Below, in pieces: positions 1 through 6,492 of a DNA stretch of 10,786 nucleotides (positions are counted from its first letter, which is position 1; each line of letters opens with the position of its first letter). Under the pieces are notes generated by a model. The model was given only the letters and a program-made list of their open reading frames with translations, did no database searches and was not told where the DNA came from. Source of the DNA: Gammaproteobacteria bacterium (GTDB lineage Bacteria > Pseudomonadota > Gammaproteobacteria > SZUA-229); the NCBI GenBank assembly GCA_023136715.1, contig JAGLQT010000163.1:1-10786 (forward strand). Reading direction: 5' to 3'. Made by a program: the position numbers and the translations under genes.

Positions 1-373
1 CGATGCTGTTGTCGATTTGAAATTTGCCTTTGCGTAATTTTTTAAGTGTGTCCGGTGTGATGCCGTCGCGGGAATACAGTAGTTGGTCGGGGCATTCATC
101 GACAGGGGCATCTGAGAAAATATCGTTGATATCAGGGCGTTCGTCATGACTTCTAATTTTGATATTTTTACGTGCCGGTTTTATCTGTGCTTTATTATCA
201 GCGCGTAGTGGGGTGACGCCCTGCATTGCTTCATTGAACAATGATGATTCATCCAGTGCTTCTTCTGCCGCTTCGTCGGCTTCGGTTTGCTGCTGCCAGG
301 CATCGTACCAGTTAGCAGGCGGCTTTTTGGCATCTTTTTTAGAATCATCCTGCATGGGGTGTGGCCACATCAT
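1..373 (-). CDS. Smr/MutS-family protein, SmrA-like, N-terminal part only
   Basis: This minus-strand reading frame is open from 373 to the window edge (124 codons) and the rest of the gene lies outside. The visible protein is a charged, low-complexity N-terminus followed by LFNEAMQGVTPL (about residues 46-57) and then SRDGITPDTLKKLRKGKF near the cut end. From memory, both match the segment that precedes the Smr domain in SmrA (E. coli YdaL), where F..AM..V.PL is followed by a short linker and a LRxGK motif. Smr domains in this group have nuclease or RNA-cleaving activity, but that domain is not in the window, so activity cannot be judged. Two ATGs in a row open the frame at 373 and 370, with another at 355. 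None has a clear Shine-Dalgarno sequence, so the start is uncertain. The gene is divergent from surE with only 39 bases between them. Confidence 0.72.
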   Translation of the reverse strand, partial: MMWPHPMQDDSKKDAKKPPANWYDAWQQQTEADEAAEEALDESSLFNEAMQGVTPLRADNKAQIKPARKNIKIRSHDERPDINDIFSDAPVDECPDQLLYSRDGITPDTLKKLRKGKFQIDNSI

Positions 374-412
374 GTAATATAGTTAGTTCTATTTTAACGA
401 TGATTCTGGTTT

Positions 413-1174
413 ATGCACATATTATTGAGCAACGATGACGGTTACCTCGCACCGGGTCTACGAGTGTTGGCGGAAGCGTTGGGCGAGTTGCACACGATCT
501 CGGTGGTGGCGCCGGATCGTAATCGTAGTGCTGCCAGTAATTCTTTGACGCTTGAGCGACCATTGCGAGCTTCTGTGGGAGATAACGGCTTTACCTGCGT
601 TAACGGTACGCCTACGGATTGTGTGCATCTGGCGATTACCGGTTTGCTGAAGTCTGAGCCGGATATCGTTATCTCTGGTATTAATGATGGTGCCAATATG
701 GGCGATGATGTGCTGTATTCAGGCACGGTTGCAGCGGCCATGGAAGGTAGGTTTTTGGGTTTGCCTGCGATTGCGGTTTCAATGGGATCTTATGAGCCGC
801 AACATTTCGATAGTGCAGCCAAAGCGATTGTGCAGATTGTTGATCAGCTACAACAGCAGCCGTTAACGCAGGACAGTATTTTAAATGTGAATGTGCCCGA
901 TCTGCCCTGGCATGAGATTAAAGGTATCAAAGCCACACGTCTGGGTAATCGACATAAATCGGAAGGTGTGATCAGGCAAACTGATCCACGTGGTGAGCCC
1001 GTATATTGGGTGGGGCCACCGGGTAAAACGCAGGATGCGGGTGAGGGTACGGATTTTCATGCGGTCGAGCATGGCTTTATTTCGATGACTCCTTTGCAGA
1101 TTGATTTAACCCGATATGATAGCCTTCAGGGTTTGGGCGAGTGGCTGGATACAGCCGCGCTTTTTGAAACATAA
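413..1174 (+). CDS. surE: 5'/3'-nucleotidase SurE
   Basis: SurE is a metal-dependent cytoplasmic phosphatase that dephosphorylates nucleoside 5'- and 3'-monophosphates and short polyphosphates, and is linked to stationary-phase survival. The 253-residue product has normal family length. It opens with MHILLSNDDG, which places the metal ligands at Asp8 and Asp9. Ser39 in RSAASNS and Asn91 in SGINDGANMG complete the known ligand set. GTPTDCVHLA (65-74) and LYSGTVAAAMEG (101-112) are further family signatures. It is the first gene of a same-strand run with pcm, yqaA and nlpD. In E. coli the gene before surE is truD, which is not present here. No strong Shine-Dalgarno sequence is visible before the ATG. 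The identity is secure. Confidence 0.97.
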   Translation: MHILLSNDDGYLAPGLRVLAEALGELHTISVVAPDRNRSAASNSLTLERPLRASVGDNGFTCVNGTPTDCVHLAITGLLKSEPDIVISGINDGANMGDDVLYSGTVAAAMEGRFLGLPAIAVSMGSYEPQHFDSAAKAIVQIVDQLQQQPLTQDSILNVNVPDLPWHEIKGIKATRLGNRHKSEGVIRQTDPRGEPVYWVGPPGKTQDAGEGTDFHAVEHGFISMTPLQIDLTRYDSLQGLGEWLDTAALFET

Positions 1175-1225
1175 TAATAACGACAAAGAACTGGCTACAT
1201 GCAAAGAAGTATTCAAGGTATAGGT

Positions 1226-1867
1226 ATGACATCCCAACGCACGCGTGACCGTCTGGTTGATCGCCTGCGTGAGAAGGGCATCACTGACGAGCGTGTGCTG
1301 GAAGTCATGCGCACCACGCCCCGGCATTTATTTATTGATGAGGCGCTGGCACACCGTGCCTATGAAGATTCATCTTTACCCATCGGTCAGGGGCAAACGA
1401 TTTCACAGCCTTATATCGTGGCGCGAATGACTGAGGTGCTGCTTGAAAAAGGGGTGCCGGATTTTGTACTCGAGGTGGGTACCGGTTCGGGTTACCAGTC
1501 GGCGGTGTTGTCGCGTCTGGTGCCCAAGGTTTATACCGTTGAACGTATTAGTGGCCTGCTGGATAAGGCGCGACAGTGTCACCGTGAAATCGGGCTGCGT
1601 AATATTTACACCAAGCATAGCGATGGTTCATGGGGCTGGCCGGATCATGCGTTATATCCTGCGATTATGGTCACCGCCGCACCTGAGAAAATTCCCGAAT
1701 CGTTATTGGAGCAGTTAGCCATAGGTGGCCGTATGGTGATTCCTGTAGGCACGGTGGCTGGTGATCAACAGTTGAAGTTGATTACGCGTATTTCTGCTAC
1801 TAATTTTGATGAACAAACACTGAATGCCGTACGTTTTGTGCCGCTTCTCGATGGCTCGATACGTTAA
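1226..1867 (+). CDS. pcm: protein-L-isoaspartate O-methyltransferase
   Basis: Pcm transfers a methyl group from S-adenosylmethionine to L-isoaspartyl residues in aged proteins, starting their repair. It acts in the cytoplasm. I chose the ATG at 1226 (213 residues) rather than the in-frame ATG at 1199. The resulting MTSQRTRDRL start matches the usual N-terminus in Pseudomonas-like bacteria, and AAGG lies about 13 bases upstream, although its spacing is long. Key motifs are LPIGQGQTISQP (51-62, the substrate-side loop), the SAM-binding VLEVGTGSGYQ (81-91), VERI (105-108), VTAAP (149-153) and the C-terminal AVRFVPL (201-207). The gene follows surE, its usual partner, and is 15 bases ahead of the next start. 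If the 1199 start were used, nine extra residues would be added. Confidence 0.95.
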   Translation: MTSQRTRDRLVDRLREKGITDERVLEVMRTTPRHLFIDEALAHRAYEDSSLPIGQGQTISQPYIVARMTEVLLEKGVPDFVLEVGTGSGYQSAVLSRLVPKVYTVERISGLLDKARQCHREIGLRNIYTKHSDGSWGWPDHALYPAIMVTAAPEKIPESLLEQLAIGGRMVIPVGTVAGDQQLKLITRISATNFDEQTLNAVRFVPLLDGSIR

Positions 1868-1882
1868 TCAGGGAATTTATTG

Positions 1883-2455
1883 ATGTTATTTAACAAGTTA
1901 TACAAAAAATGTATGCAGATGGCGGCGCATCCCAATGCTGAACGGTATCTGGCAGGCGTGAGTATTTTTGAATCGATATTTTTTCCTGTGCCTACGGCTT
2001 TAATGGTGGCACCGATGGCGGTGGCCAAGCCTGAGCGTGCAGTGAGAATTGCCACTATTGCGACGGTCACTTCGGTATTTGGTGGTCTATTTGGTTACAT
2101 GCTGGGTTATTTTGCTATCTCCTGGATTGAGCCAGTTCTGCATGATGTGGGCTACTGGGATAAATACATGATCGCGCAAGACTGGTTCAGGGAATGGGGT
2201 TTCTGGTCAGTGGTGATTGCGGGCTTTTCACCGATTCCTTTTAAGTTGTTTACTATTACAGCTGGCGCTTTTGCCATGTCGGTGCCGATGTTTTTACTGG
2301 CGTCACTGGTTGGTCGTTCAGCGCACTTCTTTTTAGTAGCATTATCAATGGCCTGGGCAGGGCCTAAATTAGAACCCGTAGTGCGTCGTTATATTGAATG
2401 GCTGGGCTGGTTCACTGTGCTGGCGATTGCTGCGGTTATTTATTACCATCGTTAA
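1883..2455 (+). CDS. YqaA-family inner-membrane protein (DedA/VTT-like)
   Basis: This 190-residue protein is strongly hydrophobic, with about four to five membrane segments: roughly residues 22-40, 50-75, 105-130, 135-160 and 170-188. It carries SIFESIFFPVPT near the N-terminus and GFSPIPFKLFTITAGAF in the middle, followed by a Gly-Arg (VGRS). These are the glutamate/proline and arginine signatures of the YqaA branch of the DedA/VTT (SNARE-associated) superfamily. DedA relatives are linked to lipid flipping and envelope homeostasis, but no substrate is established for YqaA, so function here is inferred only at family level. The ATG at 1883 is preceded directly by an in-frame TTG at 1880; GGGA at 1871-1874 serves either. 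It sits between pcm and nlpD, where E. coli has no gene, and ends 2 bases before the nlpD start, so it is very probably co-transcribed. Confidence 0.85.
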   Translation: MLFNKLYKKCMQMAAHPNAERYLAGVSIFESIFFPVPTALMVAPMAVAKPERAVRIATIATVTSVFGGLFGYMLGYFAISWIEPVLHDVGYWDKYMIAQDWFREWGFWSVVIAGFSPIPFKLFTITAGAFAMSVPMFLLASLVGRSAHFFLVALSMAWAGPKLEPVVRRYIEWLGWFTVLAIAAVIYYHR

Positions 2456-2457
2456 AC

Positions 2458-3351
2458 ATGCTTCGTAAGATTAGCTTCATATTTTTCCTTCATGTATTCC
2501 TAACGGCATGTACTACTACGCGAATCAACTGGGATCCTGATGATTACACGGTGGCTTCTGGCGATACCCTGTATTCGATCGCCTGGCGTTATGAGATCGA
2601 CCCTGATGATCTTGCTAAATGGAATCATTTGTCACCACCTTACATTATTCACCCGGGTGACCGTCTGCATACCAAAGAATCTGATGGGCTTGCGGCCGAT
2701 AAGTTAACAATAGAAACGAAACAACAGCAGAATAAACCATCAGAAATTACGGTGAGACGAGGTGATACCTTATATTCCTTGTCCAGGGAAAATGACGTTA
2801 GTGTTGCCAGATTGGCGTTTATTAATGGATTAAAGAAGCCCTATGTGATTAATCCCGGGCAAACTTTACGTCTGAAAGGTAAGCTAGACTTAAGTTCGAG
2901 ACAAGCTAACGCTCAAAGTACAACAAGGGTTACACGCCCAGTGATTAGTACTGCAGCTTCACCTGTAGAGACTAACCGTAGCGTTAGTTGGCAATGGCCG
3001 GTCAAGGGTAAGTTGATCGGACGCTTCAATAAATATAAAAACGATGCCAAAGGTATCGATATTGCAGGCAGTGAAGGTAAGTCAGTCAAGGCGGCTTCTT
3101 CTGGAAAAGTGGTTTATAGCGGCAATGGTTTAATCAGTTACGGTAATTTGGTGATCATCAAACACAGTCGCTCTTATCTCAGTGCTTATGCCCATAATAA
3201 AAAGCTGTTGGTGAAAGAAGGTGAGACAGTAAAAGCCGGTCAGAAAATCGCTGAATTAGGCAAAACCGGCGCAGAAAAGCCAAAACTTCACTTTGAAATT
3301 CGCAAGAACGGTAAACCCGTTGATCCTTTAAGGTATCTTCCTCGTAGTTGA
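2458..3351 (+). CDS. nlpD: murein hydrolase activator NlpD, outer-membrane lipoprotein
   Basis: NlpD is a lipoprotein that switches on the septal amidase AmiC during cell separation. I chose the ATG at 2458 because it gives a proper lipoprotein signal, MLRKISFIFFLHVFLTAC, with lipobox LTAC and lipidated Cys18. The frame is open back to 2398, but that extension would add a Cys-rich stretch before the signal. Thr19 after the cysteine fits outer-membrane sorting. Two LysM domains (about 29-71 and 97-139, each with a GDTLYS motif) bind peptidoglycan, and a LytM/M23 domain fills 187-295. That domain is degenerate: Ala197 stands where the first zinc histidine should be and Lys276 replaces the first His of HxH, while Asp201, His246 and His278 remain. 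This fits an activator rather than an active peptidase, as in E. coli NlpD. The start lies 2 bases after yqaA with no clear ribosome site, which suggests translational coupling. Confidence 0.95.
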   Translation: MLRKISFIFFLHVFLTACTTTRINWDPDDYTVASGDTLYSIAWRYEIDPDDLAKWNHLSPPYIIHPGDRLHTKESDGLAADKLTIETKQQQNKPSEITVRRGDTLYSLSRENDVSVARLAFINGLKKPYVINPGQTLRLKGKLDLSSRQANAQSTTRVTRPVISTAASPVETNRSVSWQWPVKGKLIGRFNKYKNDAKGIDIAGSEGKSVKAASSGKVVYSGNGLISYGNLVIIKHSRSYLSAYAHNKKLLVKEGETVKAGQKIAELGKTGAEKPKLHFEIRKNGKPVDPLRYLPRS

Positions 3352-3364
3352 TTGCTCTCGCTTA

Positions 3365-3384
3365 AACCACAATATCATGTGGTT
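3365..3384. other. small inverted repeat after nlpD
   Basis: AACCACA (3365-3371) pairs with TGTGGTT (3378-3384) around the 6-base loop ATATCA, 13 bases after the nlpD stop. The stem is 7 bp and AT-rich at its base. No run of T follows, so it is a poor intrinsic terminator. It might be an mRNA 3'-end stabiliser or a partial attenuator between nlpD and rpoS, or chance. Confidence 0.3.
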
Positions 3385-3450
3385 AGGTCTTTAATCGTGA
3401 AATTAATTTTAATTAATTTAAATAAATCCTTGCTTTGTAACGATATTTAG

Positions 3451-3459
3451 TGATATAAA
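3451..3459 (+). promoter_or_regulatory. candidate extended -10 promoter for rpoS
   Basis: TGATATAAA contains TG, one base, then TATAAA, that is, an extended -10 element with a 5-of-6 hexamer. A poor -35, TTGCTT (3430-3435), lies 18 bases upstream, which is acceptable for an extended -10 promoter. Transcription would start near 3466 and leave a leader of about 128 bases before the rpoS ATG. In E. coli the main rpoS promoter lies inside nlpD, so a further promoter there is possible, and readthrough from the surE operon is also likely. Confidence 0.42.
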
Positions 3460-3543
3460 TTTTTTTAACCTATGGATGGTTTGAGAAGTGGCTTGTAAGT
3501 GTCTGGAAATAAAGGATTTTGAATAGGACGCTCAGACAGGCAC

Positions 3544-3597
3544 ATGAAATGCGAAAACAAAAATAAAAACGTATTTGGAAAAGGGGAAGAAAAATGA
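3544..3597 (+). CDS. possible 17-codon upstream frame overlapping rpoS
   Basis: An ATG at 3544 opens a 17-residue frame, MKCENKNKNVFGKGEEK, whose TGA stop (3595-3597) overlaps the rpoS ATG (3594-3596) as ATGA. This layout is typical of translational coupling by termination and re-initiation. The rpoS Shine-Dalgarno sequence lies inside the frame. Against it being translated: the nearest ribosome site for its own ATG is AGG only 3 bases away, which is too close. The leader is also rich in A, so a short open frame is not rare by chance. The peptide is lysine-rich and has no recognisable family. If real, it would more likely be a regulatory element than a functional peptide. Confidence 0.22.
   Translation: MKCENKNKNVFGKGEEK
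3583..3589 (+). promoter_or_regulatory. rpoS ribosome binding site
   Basis: GGGGAAG ends 4 bases before the ATG at 3594, and its G-rich part sits at the normal distance. This fixes the rpoS start. No CTTCCCC-like complement was seen in the upstream leader, so the simple occlusion hairpin known from the E. coli rpoS leader is not evident here. Confidence 0.75.
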
Positions 3598-4592
3598 GAG
3601 AAGCTACGTTAGAGAGCAGTGAAAATATTGGGGATATTGGTGTGTTGATGCATGATACTGATGATGTTGAAGTAGCCAGTGAAGATTTTGAGACTTCAAA
3701 AGAGAAGGTGGCAGATAAAAAACCTTCTGAAAGTATAACTGGCAGGGTTAATCGAAAAGAACTCGATGCTACGCGTCTGTATCTGAGAGAAATTGAAGGT
3801 TCACCGTTATTAACTGCTGAAGAAGAAGTTTATTACTCCCGTCTTTCCCTGAAGGGTGATATGGAAGCCCGCAAGAAAATGATCGAATGCAATCTGCGTT
3901 TGGTCGTCAAAATAGCCCGTCGTTATATGAATCGTGGTCTGGCACTGCTCGATTTAATCGAAGAAGGTAATCTGGGTTTGATCCGTGCGGTTGAGAAATT
4001 CGATCCTGAGAAGGGTTTCCGTTTTTCAACTTACGCTACCTGGTGGATTCGCCAGACTATCGAACGCGCGCTGATGAACCAGACACGTACCATTCGTTTG
4101 CCTATCCACGTTATTAAAGAATTAAATGTTTATCTGCGCGCTGCTCGTAAGCTTGAGCAGACCATGGATAAAGAACCTAGCGCCGAAGATATTGCCAAAA
4201 TGCTGGATAAGCCAGTGGCCAATGTTGAGAAAATGCTGGGTCTACGTGACCGTGTGACATCAGTTGATGTACCAGTCGGTGCGGAAAATGATCGTCCCTT
4301 GCTTGAAATTGTTGCTGATGAGCGCGTTCAGGCTCCACCAGAAATGCTACAGAATGAAGATGTAATGGCGAATCTGGGTGTCTGGATGGATCAGCTAGAT
4401 GAAAAACAACGCGAAGTGCTGGTTCGTCGTTTTGGTTTGAATAACCATGAGCGTACTACACTGGAAGATGTTGGCCGTGAACTGGGCGTGACTCGTGAAC
4501 GAGTTCGTCAGATTCAGATGGATGCACTGAAGCAGCTTCGTAAAATTCTGGAAAGTCAGGGTTTTTCTGAAGAGCTGTTATTTAATGATTAG
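3594..4592 (+). CDS. rpoS: RNA polymerase sigma factor RpoS
   Basis: RpoS (sigma-38) directs core RNA polymerase to stationary-phase and general stress promoters. The 332-residue length matches the family (330 in E. coli). A variable acidic N-terminus (1-55) is followed by region 1.2 (DATRLYLREIEGSPLLTAEEEV, 58-79) and region 2 with NLRLVVKIARRYMNRGLALLDLIEEG (100-125). Next come KFDPEKGFRFSTYATWWIRQTIERA (135-159), region 3 from NQTRTIRLPIHVIKELNVYL (162-181), and region 4 with the helix-turn-helix TLEDVGRELGVTRERVRQIQ (289-308). LLDLIEEGNLGLIRAVEKF and the short N-terminus separate it from RpoD. Lys175-Glu176 in IKELNV correspond, by recalled alignment, to E. coli Lys173-Glu174, where RssB binds to deliver RpoS to ClpXP, so regulated turnover is plausible. 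It follows nlpD, as is standard, and ends in its own terminator. Confidence 0.98.
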   Translation: MREATLESSENIGDIGVLMHDTDDVEVASEDFETSKEKVADKKPSESITGRVNRKELDATRLYLREIEGSPLLTAEEEVYYSRLSLKGDMEARKKMIECNLRLVVKIARRYMNRGLALLDLIEEGNLGLIRAVEKFDPEKGFRFSTYATWWIRQTIERALMNQTRTIRLPIHVIKELNVYLRAARKLEQTMDKEPSAEDIAKMLDKPVANVEKMLGLRDRVTSVDVPVGAENDRPLLEIVADERVQAPPEMLQNEDVMANLGVWMDQLDEKQREVLVRRFGLNNHERTTLEDVGRELGVTRERVRQIQMDALKQLRKILESQGFSEELLFND

Positions 4593-4624
4593 TTTATAAA
4601 ATAAAAATAAAGCAGCATGACTTG

Positions 4625-4657
4625 ACCGGGTAGTTCGATGAACTCCCCGGTTTTTTT
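4625..4657 (+). terminator. rho-independent terminator of rpoS
   Basis: A 12-bp stem with one mismatch (4625-4636 with 4640-4651) and the 3-base loop GAT is followed by seven Ts (4651-4657). ACCGGG pairs with CCCGGT at its base. This is a strong intrinsic terminator for rpoS. Its T-run overlaps the last base pairs of the stop codon of the convergent gene (4656-4658). In the minus direction the hairpin is not followed at once by a T-run, so it should act mainly on rpoS. Confidence 0.93.
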
Positions 4658-5030
4658 ATGCCGATAATATCAGGCCACAGACTACGTGACGGCCTTCACC
4701 GGTTAGGATGTTGTATGTCCGGCAGGCAGCGCCGGTATCCATGAACTCCACGCCCACGCCAAGCTTGATCAGTTCAGCATAGGTTTCAACAGGCGGAAAG
4801 GTCAGCTTATTGCCGGTACCAATAATCACCAATTCTGGTTTTAACTGGATGATAGCGGTGAAATCATCAGCCTTCAGAGTTTCAATTGATCTAGGTGACC
4901 AGTCTGTCTTTAGCTGTTTACTGGCGATAATCAGGCTGGAATTAAAATTTTTACCATTCACCTGAAGCGTGTTTTCATCATAGGAGGAGATAAAATATCC
5001 TTCGTTCGGGTCAGCTTCGGCAAATTTCAC
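4656..5030 (-). CDS. Mth938-like domain-containing protein (DUF498)
   Basis: This 124-residue protein covers the entire Mth938-like fold (COG3737), the family that includes the mitochondrial complex I assembly factor NDUFAF3. Visible signatures are the early MKF, VNGKNFNSSLII (24-35), PELVIIGTGNKLTFPP (65-80), the AACRTYNIL segment (101-109) and the C-terminal GEGRHVVCGLIL (111-122). The bacterial role is not established, so none is assigned. The start is GTG at 5030; in-frame stops lie 8-10 codons upstream with no ATG between, so a longer version is not available. The ribosome site is weak. In several gammaproteobacteria I recall this family near hom and thrC, sometimes with an aminotransferase gene between. 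Here it is divergent from hom and convergent with rpoS. Confidence 0.85.
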   Translation of the reverse strand: MKFAEADPNEGYFISSYDENTLQVNGKNFNSSLIIASKQLKTDWSPRSIETLKADDFTAIIQLKPELVIIGTGNKLTFPPVETYAELIKLGVGVEFMDTGAACRTYNILTGEGRHVVCGLILSA

Positions 5031-5075
5031 AATAGGTATCCAATGTAGTCATCATTAATAAGAGTTGCTTCTGGC

Positions 5076-5081
5076 ATTATA
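5076..5081 (-). promoter_or_regulatory. -10 box for the Mth938-like gene
   Basis: Read on the minus strand this is a perfect TATAAT. Transcription would start about 5069 and leave a leader near 40 bases before the GTG at 5030. No good -35 hexamer is present; the expected place is occupied by the 12-bp palindrome at 5098-5109, so an activator-dependent promoter is possible. Confidence 0.45.
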
Positions 5082-5097
5082 CGTTCTGTTCGATGGC

Positions 5098-5109
5098 CTG
5101 CATATGCAG
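5098..5109. promoter_or_regulatory. 12-bp perfect palindrome in the divergent hom region
   Basis: CTGCATATGCAG is fully self-complementary. It lies in the 141-base gap between the divergent Mth938-like gene and hom. It overlaps the expected -35 of the former and directly precedes a TAGAAT (5110-5115) that could be a -10 for hom. It could be an operator for a shared regulator. By chance a few 12-bp palindromes are expected in 10.8 kb, so position rather than size is the argument. Confidence 0.28.
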
Positions 5110-5161
5110 TAGAATGCGCCTCTTATTGATATTTTGGCTCGGATTGCACGGGTCTGTGACG

Positions 5162-5165
5162 GGAG
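5162..5165 (+). promoter_or_regulatory. hom ribosome binding site
   Basis: GGAG within GGGAGAG lies 6 bases before GTG at 5172. This decides in favour of the GTG start, which yields the canonical N-terminus KVGLLGLGTVGGG directly after. Confidence 0.7.
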
Positions 5166-5171
5166 AGAATC

Positions 5172-6482
5172 GTGGAAGCGGTAAAAGTCGGTTTATTAGG
5201 TTTGGGTACAGTTGGTGGTGGCACGGCTACAGTCTTGTTGAGAAATGCAGCAGAAATTCAGGCACGCGTTGGTCGCGCCATTGAAGTCTCGCATGTTGCT
5301 GGTTTGGGTATTGCCGATCAAACCATCGTTGATCCAGCTAAAGTTAAACTCACCGAAGATGCTTTTGAAGTGGTCAATGACCCGGAAGTACAAATCGTCG
5401 TTGAGTTGATCGGTGGTTACACACTGGCCAAAGACCTGGTGATGAAGGCGATTGATAACGGCAAGCACGTGGTCACCGCTAACAAGGCGCTGATCGCGAC
5501 ACACGGCACAGAGATCATGCAAGCGGCGACTGCCAAAGGTGTGACGGTTTCTTATGAAGCTGCTGTGGCCGGTGGTATACCCATCATTAAAGCCATGCGC
5601 GAAGGTTTAGCTGGTAACCAGATTCAATGGTTGGCAGGCATCATCAACGGTACTGGTAACTTCATTCTCACCGAAATGCGTGACAAGGGTCGTGATTTCG
5701 ATGACGTATTAAAAGAAGCACAGGAATTAGGATACGCTGAAGCTGATCCTACTTTTGACGTTGAAGGTATCGACGCTGCGCATAAGCTAACGATTCTGGC
5801 TTCGCTGGCATTCGGTATCGAGTTGCAGTTTGAAAAAACTTACACCGAAGGCATCAGCAAAATCACTACCGAAGATGTGAATTATGCCGAAGAGCTGGGT
5901 TATCGTATCAAGCATCTCGGCATTGCTCGTAAAACTGATAACGGTATCGAGTTGCGCGTACACCCAACACTTATTCCAGAAAAACGCTTGCTGGCTAACG
6001 TCGATGGCGTGATGAATGCTGTGCTGGTTCAAGGTGATGCAGTAGGTCCAACTTTATATTACGGTGCTGGTGCTGGCGCAGAGCCAACCGCTTCGGCAGT
6101 TGTAGCAGATATTATCGACACGGTCCGTTCAATCGACGTACCAGCTGATCAGAAAGTACCTTTGTTAGGTTTCAGAGCTGATTCAATGCGTGATACCCCT
6201 GTGCTGTCTATTGATGATGCTGAAACTTCATACTATCTACGCATGAGTGCCGAAGATAAACCGGGCGTACTGGCGGAAGTTTCCGAAGTGTTTGCTGCTC
6301 ACAGCATCAGTCTGGAAGCCGTCTTGCAAAAAGAACCATCAGAAGGCGTGAACCTGGTGAACCTGGTTTTACTCAGCCAGCAGGTTCAGGAAAAGAACAT
6401 GAATGGCGCGATTAAGGAAGTTGAAGCACTAGCGGCAATACAGGGTGAAGTAGTTCGGATTCGGATGGAGCATTTAGGCTAG
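5172..6482 (+). CDS. hom: homoserine dehydrogenase, monofunctional with ACT domain
   Basis: Hom reduces aspartate 4-semialdehyde to homoserine with NAD(P)H, the branch step to threonine and methionine. The 436 residues match the monofunctional ACT-bearing class. The Rossmann motif GLLGLGTVGGGT (7-18) is followed by HVVTANKALIA (99-109) with Lys105, EAAVAGGIPIIKAMREGL (129-146) and GIINGTGNFILTEM (156-169). ELGYAEADPTFDVEGIDAAHKL (185-206) holds the conserved acidic and lysine residues of the active site. A C-terminal ACT domain (about 352-432, YYLRMSAEDKPGVLAEV) points to feedback control by threonine. No aspartokinase domain is fused, unlike E. coli ThrA and MetL. GTG is the start. The usual downstream partner thrC is next door but on the opposite strand. 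Confidence 0.97.
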   Translation: MEAVKVGLLGLGTVGGGTATVLLRNAAEIQARVGRAIEVSHVAGLGIADQTIVDPAKVKLTEDAFEVVNDPEVQIVVELIGGYTLAKDLVMKAIDNGKHVVTANKALIATHGTEIMQAATAKGVTVSYEAAVAGGIPIIKAMREGLAGNQIQWLAGIINGTGNFILTEMRDKGRDFDDVLKEAQELGYAEADPTFDVEGIDAAHKLTILASLAFGIELQFEKTYTEGISKITTEDVNYAEELGYRIKHLGIARKTDNGIELRVHPTLIPEKRLLANVDGVMNAVLVQGDAVGPTLYYGAGAGAEPTASAVVADIIDTVRSIDVPADQKVPLLGFRADSMRDTPVLSIDDAETSYYLRMSAEDKPGVLAEVSEVFAAHSISLEAVLQKEPSEGVNLVNLVLLSQQVQEKNMNGAIKEVEALAAIQGEVVRIRMEHLG

Positions 6483-6492
6483 TTGTTTATTC

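Noticed and set aside
159..377. Plus-strand 72-residue open frame, serine- and cysteine-rich
   Set aside because: It is antisense to the Smr-family gene, whose minus frame is open to the window edge and matches SmrA; the serine run is the reverse reading of an acidic stretch.
3013..3039. TTGATC and TATAAA inside nlpD as an internal rpoS promoter
   Set aside because: The spacer is only 15 bases and the -35 is weak; an internal promoter is expected from E. coli but this pair is not convincing.
6354..6371. Tandem AACCTGGT repeat within hom
   Set aside because: It encodes NLVNLV in the conserved ACT domain and is explained by the protein sequence.
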